Source: Russula earlei (Eukaryota; Basidiomycota; Agaricomycetes; Russulales; Russulaceae). From it: a DNA stretch of 48,251 bases. Positions within the stretch are counted from its first letter, which is position 1. The number at the start of each line of letters is the position of its first letter. The translations under genes and the position numbers were made by a program. The notes below the pieces were generated by a model. It worked only from the letters and a program-made list of their open reading frames with translations. It had not been told where the DNA came from and ran no database searches. Shown one piece after another: positions 1 to 8,741 of the stretch. The stretch is taken from assembly GCA_025769875.1 (NCBI GenBank), contig JAGFNK010000406.1, positions 1-48,251 on the forward strand, written 5' to 3'.

Positions 1-575
1 TGAGTCGCGACACAAGGAGGGGGAGACGATGCAAAGGAGAGGCTGGAGGGGGGATAGGGAGAGTGCTGGTGGGTGGTCACTTGGGTGCTGATGGTGCTGC
101 CGAATGCGATTGTGGGTGGGAATGATTGGAGAACTTGGATGGCAGATGCAAGGTAGAGGAGTGAGGGGGCGTGGAAGTAGAAAGGGAGAGGGAAGATGGC
201 AGCAGGCTGGGAAATGGACGCATAGGCAGCATGCAGATCTCTGACTAACAAAATGAGAGTCTAGTAGAAAAGCATACCAAAATGTACAGTAGCAACACCG
301 TCCGATGGCAACGAAGACAGTGGCGTGGTACAGGGCTCTTTGGCTGTGCATTGAGACTTGTCGGTGCATGGTGAAGGTGGGGGTGTTGAGGGCGAGGGCG
401 TGCGGCAGTTGATGGGGGTGAGGGTGGTGTGCTGGCAGTGACAATGATGATGATGTGAGGATGAAGAGGAGATGGCACGAAAGGAATATGCACATATGTA
501 CTCTTGTAAGCAATTCGCAGCCAGCCATATAGCTGTGTGTGGGTGAGTTGACATCGAGGCCGTGCACCTTTGCGA
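1..575 (+). mobile_element. Partial left arm of a long-TIR Tc1-like element (type A family)
   Basis: This stretch follows base by base, with scattered differences, the arm sequences at 28617-29190 and 37769-38350 (same orientation) and the opposite-strand arm inside 31083-32877. The match starts at the first base of the window, so the element extends to the left of it. It stops near 575, where the other copies continue differently. Frames can be read on the minus strand, but they are Ser/His/Pro-rich, differ between copies and look like non-coding shadows. Confidence 0.75.
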
Positions 576-690
576 ATGCGAACGCTGAGCGAGTCGGTGG
601 CACATACATGTATGCTTGTTTTTTTTGAGTTGCTTCCTTGCTGCCACACATCACTTGGACACTGTACATCGCTTCTCACACCCACCTCAC
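576..690. other. Short unassigned flank of gypsy copy 1
   Basis: This sequence was continuous with 9335 onward before gypsy copy 1 inserted. Its last five bases, CTCAC (686-690), are the left target duplication. I recognise nothing in it. Confidence 0.5.
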
Positions 691-842
691 TGTTACCGAG
701 TGGTTTGGGGTCCGGAAGATGCCGGAACACCTGAACTATGGACTGCATCGTTTGCATTATGCGTGCGTCAGATCTTGATCGTTTATGTTCCTTGATATCA
801 CATTCGGAGCGCGTTGATCGTATCTTTCAGAAGATGTACTGA

Positions 843-994
843 AGAAGCAATGAGTAGCATTGCTTCTGTCCCAGATGTTCCTGTACCGCCACGTACGTCG
901 ATTCCTTGATTGGGGAAGCACTTAATGCTTCCAGCACCGAGATCGTTTACATAGAAGCAACCTCGCTTCTATGAGCCATGTTTTGCTTCTATAG
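843..994 (+). promoter_or_regulatory. U3 palindrome cluster of the G1 LTR
   Basis: Three imperfect hairpin-type palindromes share a GAAGC..GCTTC core. The arms are 843-852/858-867 (10 bp, 5-base loop), 914-920/926-932 (7 bp, 5-base loop) and 950-958/965-973 (9 bp, 6-base loop). An extra half-site TTGCTTCTATAG follows at 983-994. They lie 45-195 bases upstream of the TATA box. A role as a transcription-factor site array is inference. Confidence 0.5.
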
Positions 995-1038
995 CACCGA
1001 CTAGTACTACAGTAGTACAAACCTTATCCCTGTAGGGC

Positions 1039-1084
1039 TATATAAAGCCCCCAGTCGTAACAGTTGAGCCCTAAGCTCGACTTA
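1039..1084 (+). promoter_or_regulatory. TATA box and predicted transcript 5' end of G1
   Basis: TATATAAAG occupies 1039-1047. The 12 bases at 1073-1084 (AAGCTCGACTTA), 34 bases after the start of the TATA box, are the exact reverse complement of the 12 bases directly after the LTR (1279-1290). This position fits the start of R. The transcription start is inferred from TATA spacing and the self-complementarity. Confidence 0.65.
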
Positions 1085-1278
1085 GTTTGCCAATCCCAAA
1101 CAGTTGACTCCTACCCCGTCTGCAGAGCCCCTCTCATCTTGTTGTCATACTCTAGAAGGATCTAACACTCCTTCCCCTCCACGAGTATTGCTTGCTTGAC
1201 TCAAGCATATCTGCATTGGTAGGACGCGTTTATAGACGCGACCATTGATCTTATTTAAGGCACTTTGGAGCCTTAACA

Positions 1279-1290
1279 TAAGTCGAGCTT
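1279..1290 (+). promoter_or_regulatory. Putative self-primer binding site of G1
   Basis: TAAGTCGAGCTT starts at the first base after the LTR. There is no TGG as expected for a tRNA 3' end. It pairs perfectly with 1073-1084 in R. Tf1/sushi-type elements prime minus-strand synthesis by folding the mRNA 5' end onto such a site. Copy 2 keeps both partners (just after 19274, and in its LTR). Confidence 0.6.
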
Positions 1291-1445
1291 CTATCACAGA
1301 CATCGCTGTGAAAGCGAACCAGAAATAGGCAGGAAGCCTAAAGACTAGGATCTAGTCATCATACGGTCAGCAACCTACGCTGAAGTAGTCAAGGGGGAGA
1401 ATCTATACAGACCTCTCCACGACAAGAAGAAGGTGTACTACGTGA

Positions 1446-2564
1446 CTCTCGACGAGCAGCACGGTTGGACACACGCATACTTCTGTAAAGACCCCTACTG
1501 TCATTGGCATAGACAGTGGTAAGAGGGCAGACAAGTCCCGACTCCCTAGGAAAGGCAGTGGCGAGTGGACAAACTGGAGATCGAAGGGAGAACATAGCAT
1601 ACGCGTAAAGTTCAACCAGAAATCAAAGCAAGGAACCAAATTTGGTTGGTTCAAAGCTAGAGAGAGGGACGATCTACCCTCAGGAATCAAAGGAACTGCC
1701 ATCTGGTGTTGGGCAGACCAGGAAGGGCCTAACAGATACGAGGTCCGATACAAAGGAAGCTACCTTCCTTGTGAATACATCAACGATCAGTGGTACTTTA
1801 TTGATTACCACAAAGGACGTCCCTACGCAGGAGAGGACGAAGACATCGACGAATATAAGGTCCTAGGTTTAGGAACCAGGACAGATCCTTATACTACTCA
1901 TTGGGAACCCAGAAGCCAAGTAGTAGACGACCCAGCTCCATTGATACAAAAGTCATCAAGTGGAGAAACAGAACAGTCGGACCCTCCGACTACAGATCAG
2001 AAAGCAGAAGCACCAGAAGTATTGGAGCTAGCTGAAAGACTAGAGCAGACAGTACACGTCTCGCCCATTGAACCAACAATCGTTGAAGAACCAGAAGAAT
2101 CAGTCGAAATGGCTACCATTGCAGCAACGCAGACAGCCACCATTGCCACCCAGACAGCAGGTGGAAGAGCAGGGCCCGCCATCGTAGTAAACCCTGGAGG
2201 AGGTCCACCCGGAGCAGGAGGACCACCTGGAGGTGGAGGAGTCCCCTTCGGACCCGCAGGTCCACCAGTACCAGGAGGAGGCCCACCTGGAGGAGGCCCT
2301 CCAGCAGGGGGACCACCAGCAGCACCTCCTGTAGGACCAGGGGCGAATCTGGCACCTCAGCCGGCACCGGGCCCCCATGGGGGCAACGGATCTCTAAAAG
2401 GAGACCCTCCTGAAGTCTTCAAAGGAGACAGGAAAAAGACGAAGTACTTTGTCCAGGATTTCAATCTATGGAATCTGCTCAACAGCGACAACCCGACCAT
2501 GACTATTCCAATGAAGCGAGTAGCCCTAGCTCTCACCTACATCAAAGGGAGAGAAAGTGCATGA
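1446..2564 (+). CDS. G1 copy 1 leader frame and N-terminal part of Gag
   Basis: This is one open frame from after a TGA at 1443-1445 to a TGA ending at 2564. The first ATG in it is at 2109. The part before that ATG (rich in Trp/Tyr/Asp, ending in acidic Pro/Glu sequence) still looks protein-like, so the true start is unresolved. Residues encoded by about 2185-2385 are a Gly/Pro-rich low-complexity linker. The part after it (KGDPPEVFKGDR onward) begins the capsid-like Gag domain. Copy 2 reads straight from this frame into the zinc-knuckle half. Here an extra G in a GGG run near 2548 shifts the frame, so Gag is split from 2557 onward. A separate open stretch before 1519, ending in a TAA at 1520-1522, may be an upstream exon or a small leader peptide. 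Confidence 0.6.
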   Translation, partial: LSTSSTVGHTHTSVKTPTVIGIDSGKRADKSRLPRKGSGEWTNWRSKGEHSIRVKFNQKSKQGTKFGWFKARERDDLPSGIKGTAIWCWADQEGPNRYEVRYKGSYLPCEYINDQWYFIDYHKGRPYAGEDEDIDEYKVLGLGTRTDPYTTHWEPRSQVVDDPAPLIQKSSSGETEQSDPPTTDQKAEAPEVLELAERLEQTVHVSPIEPTIVEEPEESVEMATIAATQTATIATQTAGGRAGPAIVVNPGGGPPGAGGPPGGGGVPFGPAGPPVPGGGPPGGGPPAGGPPAAPPVGPGANLAPQPAPGPHGGNGSLKGDPPEVFKGDRKKTKYFVQDFNLWNLLNSDNPTMTIPMKRVALALTYIKGRESA

Positions 2565-3459
2565 ATGGGTGGTCAATCAAACGAACCTGGTAGAAGCAAA
2601 AAGAAATGGGGACCCGCCGTCGCCCTATGCACCAGTGCAGCTAGATCCAACTGACATGCTCTTTTGGACCGAATTTGTGGATGACTTCTTCAGAGAATTC
2701 AAAGACACCACAGAGCCTGAAGACGCTTTCATGGAGCTACAACAACTGTCCATGTCTAAAGCAGCATCGCTGGATGACTATACCAGCAAGTTCCTCGTTC
2801 TGCTCAGTAAAGCAGGATGGGACCAGAATTCACCAGGAGCAGTAGAAGCCTACAAGGCTGGACTAATCACCTGGCTGGTGCGACGAATCTACAATCGACC
2901 AGTCAGAGATATACCTGCCATCAATGATCTACGAGCATGGATCAATGCTGCCAGGGAAGAACAGGCCAGAGACCAGCTCATGAAAGCCAATATTGGATCT
3001 GGAGGTGGATCGTTGACCACCAGGGAAAATCGTATGAAATCCCTACAGGTGGGGAAAAGGCGAAACCAAAGAGATCCGAATGCAATGGAAGTAGACTCAG
3101 TATCCACTGATGCAGCAAGGACCAAGCGACGTCCTCCTCTGACAGAGGAAAAGAAGAAACTGCTAGCAGAAGGGAAATGCTTCATCTGCAAGAAAGCAGG
3201 ACATATCAGTCGGAACTGTCCAGACAAGGACAGAGTCAAGAAGAAATCAAGTAACCCAAGGGACAAAGGGAAAGCTCGAGCTCTGGAAACAGAGAAGGAG
3301 GACGACTCAGGGGATAGTGGAAATGAAAGCACTGTCTCCGGGCGATCTACATCTCCTCCTCCTACCTATAACAAGAGCTCCTCCTCGGCGTCCATAAAGA
3401 AGATGTCCACCAAACAAAAGGAGGACTTGTTGGAAGAACTGATGGAACAGGGTTTTTAG
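2557..3459 (+). CDS. G1 copy 1 Gag, capsid and CCHC nucleocapsid part
   Basis: This 300-residue frame continues Gag after the one-base shift near 2548. The GTG at 2557 is not a real start, only the first usable codon in the frame. The N-terminal half (PTDMLFWTEFVDDFFREF onward) is a helical retrotransposon Gag domain, ending near 2990. A CCHC zinc knuckle with C-X2-C-X4-H-X4-C spacing lies at 3178-3219 and would bind the element's RNA in the particle. A Lys/Arg- and Ser-rich tail follows. The frame ends EQGF with TAG at 3457-3459, directly after the slippery heptamer at 3450-3456. Gag forms the virus-like particle, and its stop would normally limit Pol production. Confidence 0.85.
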   Translation: MHEWVVNQTNLVEAKRNGDPPSPYAPVQLDPTDMLFWTEFVDDFFREFKDTTEPEDAFMELQQLSMSKAASLDDYTSKFLVLLSKAGWDQNSPGAVEAYKAGLITWLVRRIYNRPVRDIPAINDLRAWINAAREEQARDQLMKANIGSGGGSLTTRENRMKSLQVGKRRNQRDPNAMEVDSVSTDAARTKRRPPLTEEKKKLLAEGKCFICKKAGHISRNCPDKDRVKKKSSNPRDKGKARALETEKEDDSGDSGNESTVSGRSTSPPPTYNKSSSSASIKKMSTKQKEDLLEELMEQGF

Positions 3460-3488
3460 GAACACCTAAGTCGACGGCCTGGCTTAGG
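3450..3488 (+). promoter_or_regulatory. Putative -1 ribosomal frameshift signal between gag and pol of G1
   Basis: G GGT TTT (3450-3456) lies in the gag frame immediately before TAG (3457-3459). This matches the X XXY YYZ slippery heptamer. An 8-base spacer is followed by a 6-bp stem, CCTAAG (3465-3470) with CTTAGG (3483-3488), and a 12-base loop. The pol frame is the -1 frame and stays open across this point. Copy 2 keeps the heptamer (21447-21453) and both stem arms (21462-21467, 21480-21485) although the rest of it has decayed. Confidence 0.65.
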
Positions 3489-6400
3489 AAGAATAGTGTG
3501 TTGCAAGTGTACATTAGAAGACTAAATGCTATGAATATTCCGTTCACTTTCGTCACTGCACACACAACGGCCGAGGAATCTGCTCTACTGGACAGTGGAG
3601 CAACAGAGAACTTCATCGATCACTCAGCTTGGAAAAGACTGAAGATTGGGAAACAAGAACTACATGAACCCATGGTAGTACGAAACGTCGACGGAACCCA
3701 GAATAAGCAGGGGGAACTCACCCATTACTGCTGGCTTCGTGTCCGATACAAGGAGAAGGAGAGCTTGCAAAGGTTCTATCTCACAGATTTAGGAACGGAT
3801 CGGGTCATCCTGGGATATCCCTTCCTATATGAATTCGACCCCACCATCAACTGGAAGAAAGGACAGCTGATGGAAGGAACGGTACAGATTGAGACTGCTC
3901 GATACAAGTACCTGGATCTCTATGTCGCAAAACTCCAAAAGCGAGCAAGAGATGAAAACCGACAATTGAAGAAAGGGGAAGCCATTTACCTACAAAAGAC
4001 GACTATTGCTCAGAAGTGGGCCCAGCAGTCGATTAAACCACAGGAAGGAGAGGATCCCCTTGCCAATGTTCCAAAGCAATTCCACCGCTTTGCAGATGTC
4101 TTCTCAGAAGAGAAGTCCCAGAGGTTCCCACCACCAAGAGAACCAGACATGCAGATAGAGCTGTTACCTGACGCACCAAAGGAACTAAACTGCAAAGTGT
4201 ACCCCCTAACACGAGACGAGCGAGAATACCTCAAGAAATTCCTAGCTGATGAAGTAGAGAAGCGATACATCACTCCAGGTCCATCCAGCTACACATCTCC
4301 AGTGTTCTTCATTGGCAAGAAGGACAGCAAAGAGAAGAGGATCATTGTAGACTATCGACGACTAAATCAGTGGACCAGACGAGACAATGAACCTTTACCA
4401 CATCTGGAACAAGAGGTGGAAAGACTCCGAGGGAAAAAGGTCTTCTCCAAATTCGATATACGATGGGGATACAATAATGTGCGACTGGCAGAAGGAGATC
4501 GCTGGAAGGCAGCCTTCAAGACGCCATATGGAACATACCTGCCCAATGTCATGTATTTTGGGCTCAAGAACGCACCAGCCTTCTTTACTAGGCTGATGAG
4601 AAGAGACTTCGGTGACTGGCTGGACCGATGGGCAGAATACACGGTCAACTATCTGGATGACTTTGGAATTGCCACGGGGGACAGTCCTGAACAACTAGAA
4701 ATCCATGAGCAATGTATCAATGAACTACTCATGCTGATGCAGAAGAAGTCATACTTCCTGAAACCCCAGAAGTGCCAGTTCATGGTGCGAAAACTAACCA
4801 TGCTAGGATGGGACATAGACGAAGGGAAGATGAAGATTGAAGCCTCCAAAGTCCGAGGAATCACGGACTGGCCTCGGGAAATCAAGGATGTACACGAAGT
4901 GCGCAAAGTCATGGGAGTCCTCAGTTACAATAGGGCTTTCATTCGAGGATTCAGTCAGATTGCTCGACCCATTATTGCCTTGACAAAGAAAGGGGTGCCA
5001 TTTGAATGGACCCAAGAATGCAAAGATGCTCTGGAACGACTTATCCAGATAGTATCTTCTGACCCTGTCCTGCTCCATCCTGATGAGGAGCGACCCTTTG
5101 AACTGGAAGTAGACGCGTCCAATTATGCCATTGGAGCAGTACTATTCCAGAAGGACGAACAAGGAAAGAGGAGGCCAATAGGTTACTTCTCAGCAGCCTT
5201 GAAACCAGCAGAGAAGAACTACGACATATGGGACAAAGAGTTCTTAGCCATGGTGCGAGCCTTGAAACACTGGCGACACCTACTCATGGGAGCAAAGCAT
5301 AAGGTGGTGGTTTATACAGACCATGCGAACCTGTTGCATTACCGACACCCTCAGCGAATAAATGGTCGAGTGGCAAGATACATTACCTTCTTGGCGGACT
5401 TCGACTTAGAATTGAAACATCAGGCAGGGGCAAGGAATAAAGCAGATGCCCTGTCAAGGAGACCTGACCTTGACGATGGACAAGGGGATAAAGAAGAAGT
5501 GGTCGCACTACCTGACCATCTTTTTATTCGAGTAATGCACACTACTGCATTGGAAGAACGGATAAAGAACCAACAAGGGGAAGAAAGACACCGATTAAAG
5601 TTACTTGATTGGGTACAGAGACACCGACTGGAGAAGCGACATAACTTATGGTGGAAGAATGAAGCCTTGGTGGTTACAGGTGATGAAGGAACCCACAGGA
5701 CGTTACTGGAACAGTATCATGACAGTCCCACAGCAGGACACCCAGGAAAAGCTAAAACATTACTGGGAATGATGCGATACTACTGGTGGCCCACCATAAG
5801 ACGCTTTGTCGATCGATATGTGGAAGGATGCGCAATTTGCCAAAGTAACAAGTCAAACACTCATCCAAATCGACCTCCCTTGTATCCCATTCCACCAGAA
5901 GAAGGGGCTACTCCCTTCTCGACTGTCAGCATGGACTTTGTGGTCAAATTGCCAAAGTCGAAAGGATATGACAGTATATTGACTGTCACTGACCACGATT
6001 GTACTAAAGGCGTCATCTTGCTTCCTTGCAAAGAGGAAATGGACGCAGAAGAGCTAGCACAGCTCTACAAAGACAGAATATTCCCATTTGTGGGAGTACC
6101 AAGCAAGATCATATCCGATCGAGATAAACTAATAAGTTCCAAGTTCATTAGGGAACTTTGCGACCAGCTGCATATCAAACAGAATATCAGCACTGCCTAC
6201 CATCCCCAGACAGATGGACAATCAGAAAGAACGAATCAGACGATGGAAACATCGCTAAGAATCTTTTGCAACCACCAACAAGACGATTGGGTGGATTGGC
6301 TGCCTCTGGTGCAATACACGATGAATTCTAACGTTTCAGAGACAACCAGACAATCCCCTTTCTTCTTATGGATGGGCTTTACGCCCAAGGCACACCAGCC

Positions 6401-8105
6401 AAATCGGGAAAGCAAGATACCAAGAATAGACAATTGGAAAGTCCGGATCCAGGAAGCGAGATCACAGGCACAAGAAGCAATGAAGATCGCTTCCCTAATG
6501 TGGAAGCGAAGAAGTAGTTTCCAACCTTATCAGAAAGGAGAAAGGGTATGGCTCGACAGCACCAACCTAAAAACGACACATCCTACAGTGAAACTACGCC
6601 CAAAACGATATGGGCCCTTTGAAATCACAGAGGTGATTAGTCCGGTGACATACAGATTGGATCTCCCTAGCCGCTGGAGGATCCATAACGCGTTTCATGC
6701 CTCCTTATTGACACCTTACAAGGAAACCGAGGAGCATGGGGCCAACTACACCAATCCAGAAGCAGAATTGGTGGAAGGAGAAGAGGAATATGAAGTAGCA
6801 ACGATTTTAGGTTCGAGACGAACTGGAAGGAGGAAACAACTAGAGTATCAAGTCCGGTGGGAAGGGTACTCCGAAGCCCATGACTCTTGGGAGCCAGTAG
6901 AGAACATCAAAGCGTCTAGACTAATAGAGGAATATCACAGAAAGAACCCCACAGCCATACGGGTTATAAAAGTCCAGCGAAAGATGCCCTCTACTTCCTC
7001 ATCCCCATATCGTCGCTCACAAATGTCCCAAACTCCCACTAATGAAATCGTTCCCCAATCCGACCTCTCTGGTGTAGAGGGGCCACTTGAAATCACCACT
7101 CCCGATGCTTCCCTCCTCGCCTTCTTCCAAGGAATGGATGAACATAACACTGGAGAAGGAGAAGCAGATATGCGTCCTCTCGAGTTTGGACCCCCTGCTG
7201 ACCAAGTCGACGTTCAGCCTGGGGATTGGGATGCGACGTCCCCCACCAGCACTCTTGCCCAGGATGCCCACCCTGGAGAGCCTTGGGTACGATGGGACGC
7301 TGACAGACACCACACAGGGATTGACATCCCTGATGGCATGACTTGGGGCAACAAACCGGCCAGGTATGTGGCCTATGACGTTGCCTTGGGAGAGCCGAGA
7401 GTGAGGGGGAAGAATGGAGAAGGCCATGCAGACTATGGCGAGATCCTCCAGGCCACCCCTTGTTACAACCTCTATAACTATGGCCAAGACGAACATGACT
7501 TAGACTGCTTCGATACAGAGAGGCAGTTTGAAGGGCGCTGGAGACAGACCCTCTACCTGCTAGGCGACTATGGGCTGCAGGCAGAACTCTACCGCTTAGA
7601 CCATCTCTACACCTTACAAGAGACGCTGGAAGCTAACTATAAGGTGCTTGAAGAAGAGGAGAAGCAGCTACGCTACAAGCTCAGCAAGTACCTAGCTGAG
7701 AAGCGAGGAGTAGAGAGAGACAGGGCTGAAGCCAAGGAGAGAATGGCAGCAGCCAAAGTACGCTCACGTTGCTGGGAGTTCATTGAAGCAGGCTGTAGCC
7801 AGGGAGAAACCCCTCCAGGTATCTGGGCTGAAGAACTCCTCACCAACTATCGGGCTGGGCAGCCCACTCCCCCTCTACCCGTCTTCGTCCCTCAGCTGCC
7901 TTTGGCAGACATCGCTCAGGGGTATGATACCTCTGACCCAGAACCAGTACCAGCCAGCCCCACACCTACGACAGGTGCAAGGGTATTCGGAAGAGGAGAT
8001 GAACGTCCTCCAAACCATGTCCGGTATGCGCCTTCGAGGAGGAGCAGGATCGGAAGCGTCACCAAACCCTTCCCCCCAGAGCTCTATCTATTACCATTCC
8101 TATAG
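3453..8105 (+). CDS. G1 copy 1 Pol polyprotein: protease, RT, RNase H, integrase, chromodomain
   Basis: The frame is open from the frameshift site to a TAG ending at 8105; residues are counted from 3498. The aspartic protease has DSGA with Asp32. The RT has YLDD at 385-388, with the Asp pair in the catalytic centre. RNase H has acidic residues D539, E581 and D608. The integrase zinc finger is H741-X6-H748-X29-C778-X2-C781, and its core is D813, D874, E910 with DD35E spacing. The chromodomain spans about 1095-1150 (YQVRWEGYSEAHDSWEP) and probably guides integration to marked chromatin. All catalytic residues are present, so this part looks functional. Past the chromodomain comes an extension with a charged coiled coil (about 1368-1427). 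Near 7972 an extra base relative to copy 2 sends the frame into a short false tail. The natural extension continues at 7974-8700. Confidence 0.93.
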   Translation, partial: FLGTPKSTAWLRKNSVLQVYIRRLNAMNIPFTFVTAHTTAEESALLDSGATENFIDHSAWKRLKIGKQELHEPMVVRNVDGTQNKQGELTHYCWLRVRYKEKESLQRFYLTDLGTDRVILGYPFLYEFDPTINWKKGQLMEGTVQIETARYKYLDLYVAKLQKRARDENRQLKKGEAIYLQKTTIAQKWAQQSIKPQEGEDPLANVPKQFHRFADVFSEEKSQRFPPPREPDMQIELLPDAPKELNCKVYPLTRDEREYLKKFLADEVEKRYITPGPSSYTSPVFFIGKKDSKEKRIIVDYRRLNQWTRRDNEPLPHLEQEVERLRGKKVFSKFDIRWGYNNVRLAEGDRWKAAFKTPYGTYLPNVMYFGLKNAPAFFTRLMRRDFGDWLDRWAEYTVNYLDDFGIATGDSPEQLEIHEQCINELLMLMQKKSYFLKPQKCQFMVRKLTMLGWDIDEGKMKIEASKVRGITDWPREIKDVHEVRKVMGVLSYNRAFIRGFSQIARPIIALTKKGVPFEWTQECKDALERLIQIVSSDPVLLHPDEERPFELEVDASNYAIGAVLFQKDEQGKRRPIGYFSAALKPAEKNYDIWDKEFLAMVRALKHWRHLLMGAKHKVVVYTDHANLLHYRHPQRINGRVARYITFLADFDLELKHQAGARNKADALSRRPDLDDGQGDKEEVVALPDHLFIRVMHTTALEERIKNQQGEERHRLKLLDWVQRHRLEKRHNLWWKNEALVVTGDEGTHRTLLEQYHDSPTAGHPGKAKTLLGMMRYYWWPTIRRFVDRYVEGCAICQSNKSNTHPNRPPLYPIPPEEGATPFSTVSMDFVVKLPKSKGYDSILTVTDHDCTKGVILLPCKEEMDAEELAQLYKDRIFPFVGVPSKIISDRDKLISSKFIRELCDQLHIKQNISTAYHPQTDGQSERTNQTMETSLRIFCNHQQDDWVDWLPLVQYTMNSNVSETTRQSPFFLWMGFTPKAHQPNRESKIPRIDNWKVRIQEARSQAQEAMKIASLMWKRRSSFQPYQKGERVWLDSTNLKTTHPTVKLRPKRYGPFEITEVISPVTYRLDLPSRWRIHNAFHASLLTPYKETEEHGANYTNPEAELVEGEEEYEVATILGSRRTGRRKQLEYQVRWEGYSEAHDSWEPVENIKASRLIEEYHRKNPTAIRVIKVQRKMPSTSSSPYRRSQMSQTPTNEIVPQSDLSGVEGPLEITTPDASLLAFFQGMDEHNTGEGEADMRPLEFGPPADQVDVQPGDWDATSPTSTLAQDAHPGEPWVRWDADRHHTGIDIPDGMTWGNKPARYVAYDVALGEPRVRGKNGEGHADYGEILQATPCYNLYNYGQDEHDLDCFDTERQFEGRWRQTLYLLGDYGLQAELYRLDHLYTLQETLEANYKVLEEEEKQLRYKLSKYLAEKRGVERDRAEAKERMAAAKVRSRCWEFIEAGCSQGETPPGIWAEELLTNYRAGQPTPPLPVFVPQLPLADIAQGYDTSDPEPVPASPTPTTGARVFGRGDERPPNHVRYAPSRRSRIGSVTKPFPPELYLLPFL

Positions 8106-8700
8106 CAGCAGTGGGGAAGCGTCTACTGCAACGGCTGACTTCATTCCGGAGCCTCAGCAGCTGAACATGATAGAAGGGAGGAGAAAAAGGAACCGATGCA
8201 AGTATTGTGGCGAGGTAGGACACTTTAACAAGTACTGTCCACTGCCCCACCAGTATTGCCACGACCAACTGGCAGCAGACGCTGCCTCACATTGCCTAGT
8301 GCCTCCCTATCATCGTTCCTATACACCAATCAGATCATGCCCTTTCCACCGAGGATGGGAACAGGCACACCCGAGCAGGAAGAGGAAGTCCGACCAGGAG
8401 AGGGAGGACACTGCTAACCCGCGCATTTTGCAGGTAGCGAAAGGAGAAGGGTCCAGGACCTTTCAAGAACCTTTCACTACGACTCCTCTTCGCTCAGACA
8501 CACCTCCAGTCCGGAGGTTACCTAGGGACTCTGACAGACTCCCACAGATCATGTCTCCTTCAGCCACTGCTGAGGAGTCAGAGGCGATAGTGGCCTCAGC
8601 ATTGGCTGCCTATGAGGCAGCAGAAGAAGGCCGATACACCTTCACCACATCACCTCCTCCCCTTGATGATGATGGCGTTGACCCCACCACTCGATTTTAG
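7974..8700 (+). CDS. G1 copy 1 Pol C-terminal extension with second CCHC knuckle (out of frame)
   Basis: In copy 2 this frame is continuous with the coiled-coil region of Pol (26509-27216). In copy 1 an extra A near 7972 separates it. It encodes a Ser/Pro-rich stretch, then a CCHC zinc knuckle at 8197-8238 (C-X2-C-X4-H-X4-C), then a basic and Ser/Thr-rich tail ending in TTRF with TAG at 8698-8700. The stop is 41 bases before the 3' LTR. A nucleic-acid-binding knuckle after the chromodomain is not part of the usual chromovirus layout. It might bind RNA or cDNA, or help target integration, but its function is unknown. Confidence 0.75.
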
Positions 8701-8728
8701 AATCGTTGGTGTGTGGGACCACCAATCT

Positions 8729-8741
8729 GAAGGAGGGGTAA
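8729..8741 (+). promoter_or_regulatory. Polypurine tract of G1
   Basis: GAAGGAGGGGTAA lies directly before the 3' LTR, where plus-strand DNA synthesis is primed in LTR retrotransposons. The same tract precedes the 3' LTR of copy 2. Confidence 0.8.

Larger units (their letters stand above)
691..1278 (+). repeat. 5' LTR of G1 copy 1
   Basis: The LTR begins TGTTACCGAG and ends GAGCCTTAACA, giving the TGTTA...TAACA inverted termini. It contains a TATA box at 1039-1047 and a predicted transcript start near 1073. Three short palindromes built on GAAGC/GCTTC lie upstream of the TATA box. It is identical by eye to 8742-9329. Confidence 0.97.

Noticed and set aside
245..757. Minus-strand frame of 170 codons at the left edge
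   Set aside because: It runs from the G1 LTR into the Tc1-like arm across the insertion junction, so it cannot be an original gene.
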